From contig NC_134830.1 of NCBI RefSeq assembly GCF_004210375.1, positions 8,928,001-8,992,000 on the forward strand: a stretch of DNA of 64,000 nucleotides, given 5' to 3'. The notes below the pieces were generated by a model that saw only the letters and a list, made by a program, of their open reading frames with translations, did not search any database and had not been told where the DNA came from. This DNA is from Tachypleus tridentatus. Taxonomy: Eukaryota; Arthropoda; Merostomata; Xiphosura; Limulidae. Numbering within the stretch: position 1 is the stretch's first letter; every line of letters starts with the position of its first letter. This document shows, one piece after another, positions 62,712-64,000 of the stretch. A program made the translations under genes and the position numbers.

Positions 62712-62916
62712 ACAGAGGTCAAGAACTCAGTGTTGCTGCTGCTTCGACAAGGTAGATGGAGGCAGGGGGTGTGAGGCCTCTTGAGGCTACCTGACCCCAC
62801 CCCCTCTTTGCAGCAGTGGCCGCTGACATCCGACCACCACTGCTGCATGCGAGACTTTCAGACCGAGGTCCAGCAACAAAGTGAGGCTACAAGGCCTCCG
62901 CACCTCCCCACTGTCC
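62712..62916 (-). other. Spacer between LINE ORF1 and ORF2
   Basis: About 205 bp separates the ORF1 stop (62917) from the ORF2 Met (62711). It holds no open frame of its own. A spacer of this sort is normal in two-ORF LINEs. Confidence 0.65.
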
Positions 62917-64000
62917 TCACTCAGTCCAGACAGACAGGGAAGACTGGGGAAGCCCAGAAAACTCGGGAAAGCTGGGCGACGGCAGCTCGTCCAACGTCTG
63001 CATCTGTGCCTCAGGAGAGAGGGCTAAAACATCCACCATCCCCAGAGCCAAGGATCCGTCAGAACCTCCAGCCTCAGCAGTGCCAGCAGGGGAAGACTGA
63101 GGCTTCTTGGAGTCCCCAATAACCCCCACTGACCAAACCCAAACAGGGGCAGGATCCTCCTCAGAGGGACCCTCCCCAACACAAACAGGATTGGCAGAAT
63201 CGTGGATGCACACACAGCTCCCAACCCCCACACCACCCGACTGGGAGGCCAGAGCCCCCACAGAGGCAGGGGACGCCACAGGGCCACCCTGGCTGACCAG
63301 AACCCCCACAGGGGTCCCGTACAAACCAGGGCCCGAAGAATGGATCAAAGCCACCACAGAGACCCCCCACCCGAACAGCACCCGAAGCACCATCCACCAC
63401 TTCCCGGGCGGGCGAGACCAGGCCCCCTCAGAAGACCGAGGCTCCCCCTCCCCTGACACTGGAGGAATCAGGACAGGCGTCCCCTCGGGGACCCCACCCA
63501 CGGTCGCCGCGGGAGGACGAATGGCCACCCCAGCCTTCTTAGCCCAGGTCTTCTTAGGCCGTGAAACCGCCAGCAGCCACCGAGGCATACGTCGCCACAC
63601 GCCACGGGCAACGCGAGGGCGTGTGGCCACAACTACAAATAGTACATGCCACACTACAGGAATCTTCAACATGTCTGTAGGCCAGACATATCCCGCACCG
63701 CGGGGTCTGGCACTCAGCAAACACGTAGCCCTCGAGGCCACAGCGACGAATTCTCGGGTAATGGCACATTACCCGGAATCCGCTCACTGATATAAAGTTC
63801 GGAACTGGCGTCTTCATGTTCATACACACACACGTCGGTTCCCAGTGCACACATTCGGGCGCATCTGATGTGCTTCGTGTTCGACCTTTCTCATCTGCCC
63901 ATACGCCGATAATACGTCCTTGACGACGTCATGGGCCAACTCAAAAGGAACCGATCGGAAGGTGATCCACTTCACATTCTGTCCAGCCGGCTCCACAGGC
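62917..64000 (-). pseudogene. LINE ORF1 remnant (gag-like, CCHC zinc knuckles), truncated by window edge
   Basis: ORF1 proteins of this type bind the element's RNA. The segment entering from the right edge (64000 to about 63820) reads VKWITFRSVPFELAHDVV, like the RRM-style domain that precedes the knuckles. It shifts frame at a (GT)n run (63821..63833) into PVPNFISVSGFRV and the knuckles: one degenerate (C-x4-Y-x4-C), one perfect C-x2-C-x4-H-x4-C (about 63697..63656), and one C-x2-C-x3-H-x4-C ending at 63608. Another frame change near 63565 leads into RPKKTWAKKAG and a long G/S/P/V-rich low-complexity tail that stops at 62917. The true start lies beyond the window. Confidence 0.82.

Larger units (their letters stand above)
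59333..64000 (-). mobile_element. Non-LTR retrotransposon, Tx1/L1-like, decayed, 5' end outside the window
   Basis: A GC-rich block (visibly above the AT-rich neighbourhood) codes on the minus strand for the two parts of a LINE. A gag-like ORF1 with CCHC zinc knuckles lies at 62917..64000 and beyond. ORF2, with APE-type endonuclease, reverse transcriptase and a C-terminal zinc knuckle, lies at 59333..62711. The order, the absence of an RNase H domain and the wording of the RT motifs fit the Tx1 branch of the L1 group; the clade is inferred from motif appearance only. Frameshifts, in-frame stops and lost catalytic residues show that it cannot move on its own. The 3' end is not clearly defined; the A-rich tract to its left may be part of it. 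No target-site duplication can be assessed. Confidence 0.9.

Noticed and set aside
63107..63790. 227-codon plus-strand frame, Pro/Thr-rich
   Set aside because: Antisense shadow of the GC-rich, low-complexity ORF1 tail, which carries zinc knuckles on the minus strand.

Overview
This is a eukaryotic window with no intact protein-coding gene. It is almost entirely repetitive DNA: a large satellite array, an AT-rich intergenic stretch scattered with tRNA-derived SINEs and two minisatellites, and a decayed non-LTR retrotransposon. The SINE families (a ~275-bp family with a conserved body and a ~120-bp family) look like those I remember from horseshoe crab (Xiphosura) genomes. That attribution comes from memory and was not checked; the sequence itself only supports 'animal, probably arthropod/chelicerate'.

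Layout. (1) 1..46396: one head-to-tail array of a 40-bp, 32% GC, CpG-free satellite, about 1,150 copies, open at the left edge and broken by a 500-N assembly gap (10051..10550). The core (~11.15-36.26 kb) is nearly uniform except for one A/G toggle per unit. The right flank (36.3-46.4 kb) is diverged and holds visible higher-order duplications. (2) 46397..50240: AT-rich unique DNA with only weak candidate signals (a TATA/initiator pair, a possible 69-bp exon, a CpG-dense patch). (3) 50243..53162: five same-orientation pieces of the short SINE, two copies of the long SINE and a ~33-bp minisatellite. (4) 53163..55204: a ~54-bp minisatellite of about 38 copies that seems to have grown out of a SINE/target-site junction. 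It lies inside one arm of an older imperfect palindrome whose other arm survives at about 55412..55480. (5) 55481..58712: AT-rich DNA with three more long-family SINEs, all with recognisable target-site duplications. (6) 58792..59320: an A-rich tract with many TGTACA motifs. (7) 59333..64000: a GC-rich Tx1/L1-like LINE on the minus strand, ORF2 complete in extent but inactivated, ORF1 running off the right edge.

Nothing here works together as a pathway. The interest is in how repeats arise and evolve: satellite homogenisation, a minisatellite seeded by a SINE insertion, microhomology deletion inside a SINE, and LINE catalytic residues lost through CpG-type transitions. I did not find an undescribed functional system.
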